Source: Clostridiales bacterium
Lineage (GTDB): Bacteria > Bacillota > Clostridia > Oscillospirales > Oscillospiraceae
Reading direction: 5' to 3'
Length of the DNA stretch: 5,627 nucleotides
NCBI GenBank assembly: GCA_021205375.1
Contig: JAJPXR010000083.1
Span: 1 to 5,627, forward strand
In this document: piece by piece, positions 4,838 to 5,627 of the stretch
Layout: each line of letters opens with the position of its first letter
Position numbering within the stretch: the first letter of the stretch is position 1
The notes under the pieces: generated by a model
The model's database searches: none
What the model was told of the DNA's origin: nothing
The model's input: the letters and a program-made list of their open reading frames with translations, nothing else
Program-made: the position numbers and the translations under genes

Positions 4838-5479
4838 ATGGCCGACAAAGAACTGCGAAAAATGAACCGCACGGAGTTGATCGAGATCATCTACGCTTTG
4901 CAACAGAATGAGCGCGCCCTCTATGAGGAAAACGAAACGCTGCGCGCACAGCTCGACGACAAATTGCTGCGGCTCGAAAAGTCCGGCTCCATCGCGGAGG
5001 CGGCGCTGAGCCTGAATCACATCTTTGAGGACGCGGAGCAGGCGGCCCAGCAGTATCTGACCTCCATCCAGAAGGCCAACGACACCGCGGAGCAAATTTT
5101 GGAGGACGCTCGCCGGGAGGCCGACGCCATCCGCAAGAAGGCGGAGGAAGAGGCAAAAGCCGCTGCCGAAGCAATGAAAGCCGACCAGGAGAAGGCGGCA
5201 AAGCCGGATGAAGCCACTGATTCCGCCACACATGCCACCCAGCCGGAGGAACAGCCCGTGGTCGAGGCTGAACCAAAGCAGGATGCAGAGGAAAAACCGG
5301 CTGAGCCCAGCGAGGCCGCCGAACCAGCGGACCAGCCCGATTCAAAGGCGGTCCCGGAACCGGAACCCCCCGTCCAGCCGGACGGAAAAGCGCCGGATGC
5401 CCCACCGCAGGAAGGCCAAGCGGGAGAGGATACTCCCCAGCGGGATGAGGATGTGGCGAATCCGGCTGTTTCGCAATAA
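4838..5479 (+). CDS. Coiled-coil protein with acidic Pro/Glu/Ala-rich tail, function unknown
   Basis: This 213-residue cytoplasmic-looking protein has no signal peptide, membrane span or catalytic motif that I can recognise. Residues 5-48 form a predicted coiled coil (ELIEIIYALQQNERALYEEN region). A segment around SGSIAEAALSLNHIFEDAEQAA (49-70) looks like the conserved core. Residues 84-122 are a charged helix rich in Ala, Glu, Lys and Arg. Residues 123-213 are a low-complexity acidic tail rich in Pro, Glu and Ala, almost certainly disordered. I recall similar short proteins with the SIAEAAL core in gut Clostridia, of unknown function; a DivIVA-like or structural role is only a guess. ATG 4838 keeps the whole coiled coil; the only SD-like sequence, GAGGG (4821-4825), is 12 bases away, which is long. 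ATG 4862 is an alternative without a better site. The gene ends before a strong terminator. Confidence 0.8.
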   Translation: MADKELRKMNRTELIEIIYALQQNERALYEENETLRAQLDDKLLRLEKSGSIAEAALSLNHIFEDAEQAAQQYLTSIQKANDTAEQILEDARREADAIRKKAEEEAKAAAEAMKADQEKAAKPDEATDSATHATQPEEQPVVEAEPKQDAEEKPAEPSEAAEPADQPDSKAVPEPEPPVQPDGKAPDAPPQEGQAGEDTPQRDEDVANPAVSQ

Positions 5480-5541
5480 CATGTAACCTGACAGGTCCGA
5501 TGCTTCAGATAGTCGGGTAACAACAGCATATTCTAATACGC

Positions 5542-5578
5542 AAAAAGCGGCGGGAGCGAAAGCTCCCTCCGCTTTTTT
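5542..5578 (+). terminator. Strong intrinsic terminator of the coiled-coil gene
   Basis: AAAAAGCGG, one mismatch, and GGGAGC (5542-5557) pair with GCTCCC, one mismatch, and CCGCTTTTT (5562-5577) around a GAAA tetraloop (5558-5561), ending in six T. It lies 62 bases after the stop codon and directly touches the third repeat copy. Confidence 0.93.
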
Positions 5579-5579
5579 G

Positions 5580-5627
5580 GGTTCTATAATAAATGTTGGG
5601 GTCAGGTAAAGCACCTGGCCCCAAATT
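5580..5627 (+). repeat. Copy 3 of the hairpin-forming repeat, inverted relative to copies 1 and 2
   Basis: This 48-base copy is the exact reverse complement of the copy at 77-124. It starts one base after the T-run of the terminator at 5542-5578 and runs to the window edge. As with copy 2, it lies just beyond the 3' end of a gene and in the same orientation relative to that gene's transcription, so the GGTTCTATAAT end always faces the upstream gene. It contains a TATAAT (5585-5590) but no matching -35 upstream, so it is not called a promoter. Confidence 0.92.

Noticed and set aside
4515..4865. Two short frames in the gene-free stretch: 98 codons on plus from TTG 4569 and 95 codons on minus from GTG 4802.
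   Set aside because: Both use non-ATG starts without a Shine-Dalgarno sequence, both cross promoter elements, and the plus frame runs into the coiled-coil gene. Their compositions show no family signal.
4887..5529. Minus-strand frames opposite the coiled-coil gene, including serine/alanine-rich and leucine-rich products.
   Set aside because: They are antisense products of a low-complexity Glu/Ala/Pro gene; composition is explained by reading its codons backward, and no start signal is present.
5585..5590. TATAAT inside each repeat copy as an outward or inward promoter.
   Set aside because: At 16-18 bases upstream there is no -35-like sequence next to either copy 2 or copy 3.

Overview
The window looks like chromosomal DNA of a GC-rich, strictly anaerobic Clostridium-class Firmicute, probably an Oscillospiraceae-like gut bacterium. 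The basis is inference from several signs: GGAG-type ribosome binding sites, strong sigma-A-type promoters in otherwise GC-rich DNA, an oxygen-sensitive siroheme/iron-sulfur enzyme, and an acidic coiled-coil protein of a kind I associate with gut Clostridia. Genus cannot be fixed without a database search. No tRNA, rRNA, transposase gene or CRISPR array is visible.

Layout. Positions 1-124 hold two direct copies of a 47-48 bp hairpin-forming repeat; a third, inverted copy forms the right edge (5580-5627), so the window is bounded by terminal inverted repeats. Next to the left repeats is a YgjV-family membrane protein gene (minus strand, 143-658). Between it and the next gene is an unusually well-formed unit on the minus strand: an exact TTGACA-17-TATAAT promoter (792-820), a hairpin with CCUCC in its loop (718-754) and a perfect 15-bp terminator (673-706). 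This unit is either a small RNA gene of about 110 nt or a terminator-controlled leader of the ygjV-like gene.

The centrepiece is an 850-residue minus-strand enzyme (837-3389). It joins a CoA-disulfide-reductase/NADH-oxidase-type flavoprotein, a rhodanese domain, and a compact siroheme sulfite/nitrite reductase module carrying two ferredoxin-type [4Fe-4S] motifs. Diverging from it is a LysR-type regulator (3560-4417) whose effector domain resembles CysL, the activator of sulfite reductase genes in Bacillus. The two are driven by physically overlapping promoters at 3443-3474, flanked by a 9-bp perfect inverted repeat (3464-3472 and 3503-3511). Together they suggest a small self-contained sulfur-reduction locus: the regulator senses a sulfur metabolite and controls an NAD(P)H-driven enzyme that could act on thiosulfate, persulfide or sulfite.

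The right part holds a 420-bp gene-free stretch (4418-4837) with a strong promoter at 4493-4521, possible structured RNA and a second promoter at 4789-4819. It is followed by a coiled-coil protein gene with an acidic, proline-rich tail (4838-5479), a strong intrinsic terminator (5542-5578) and the third repeat copy.
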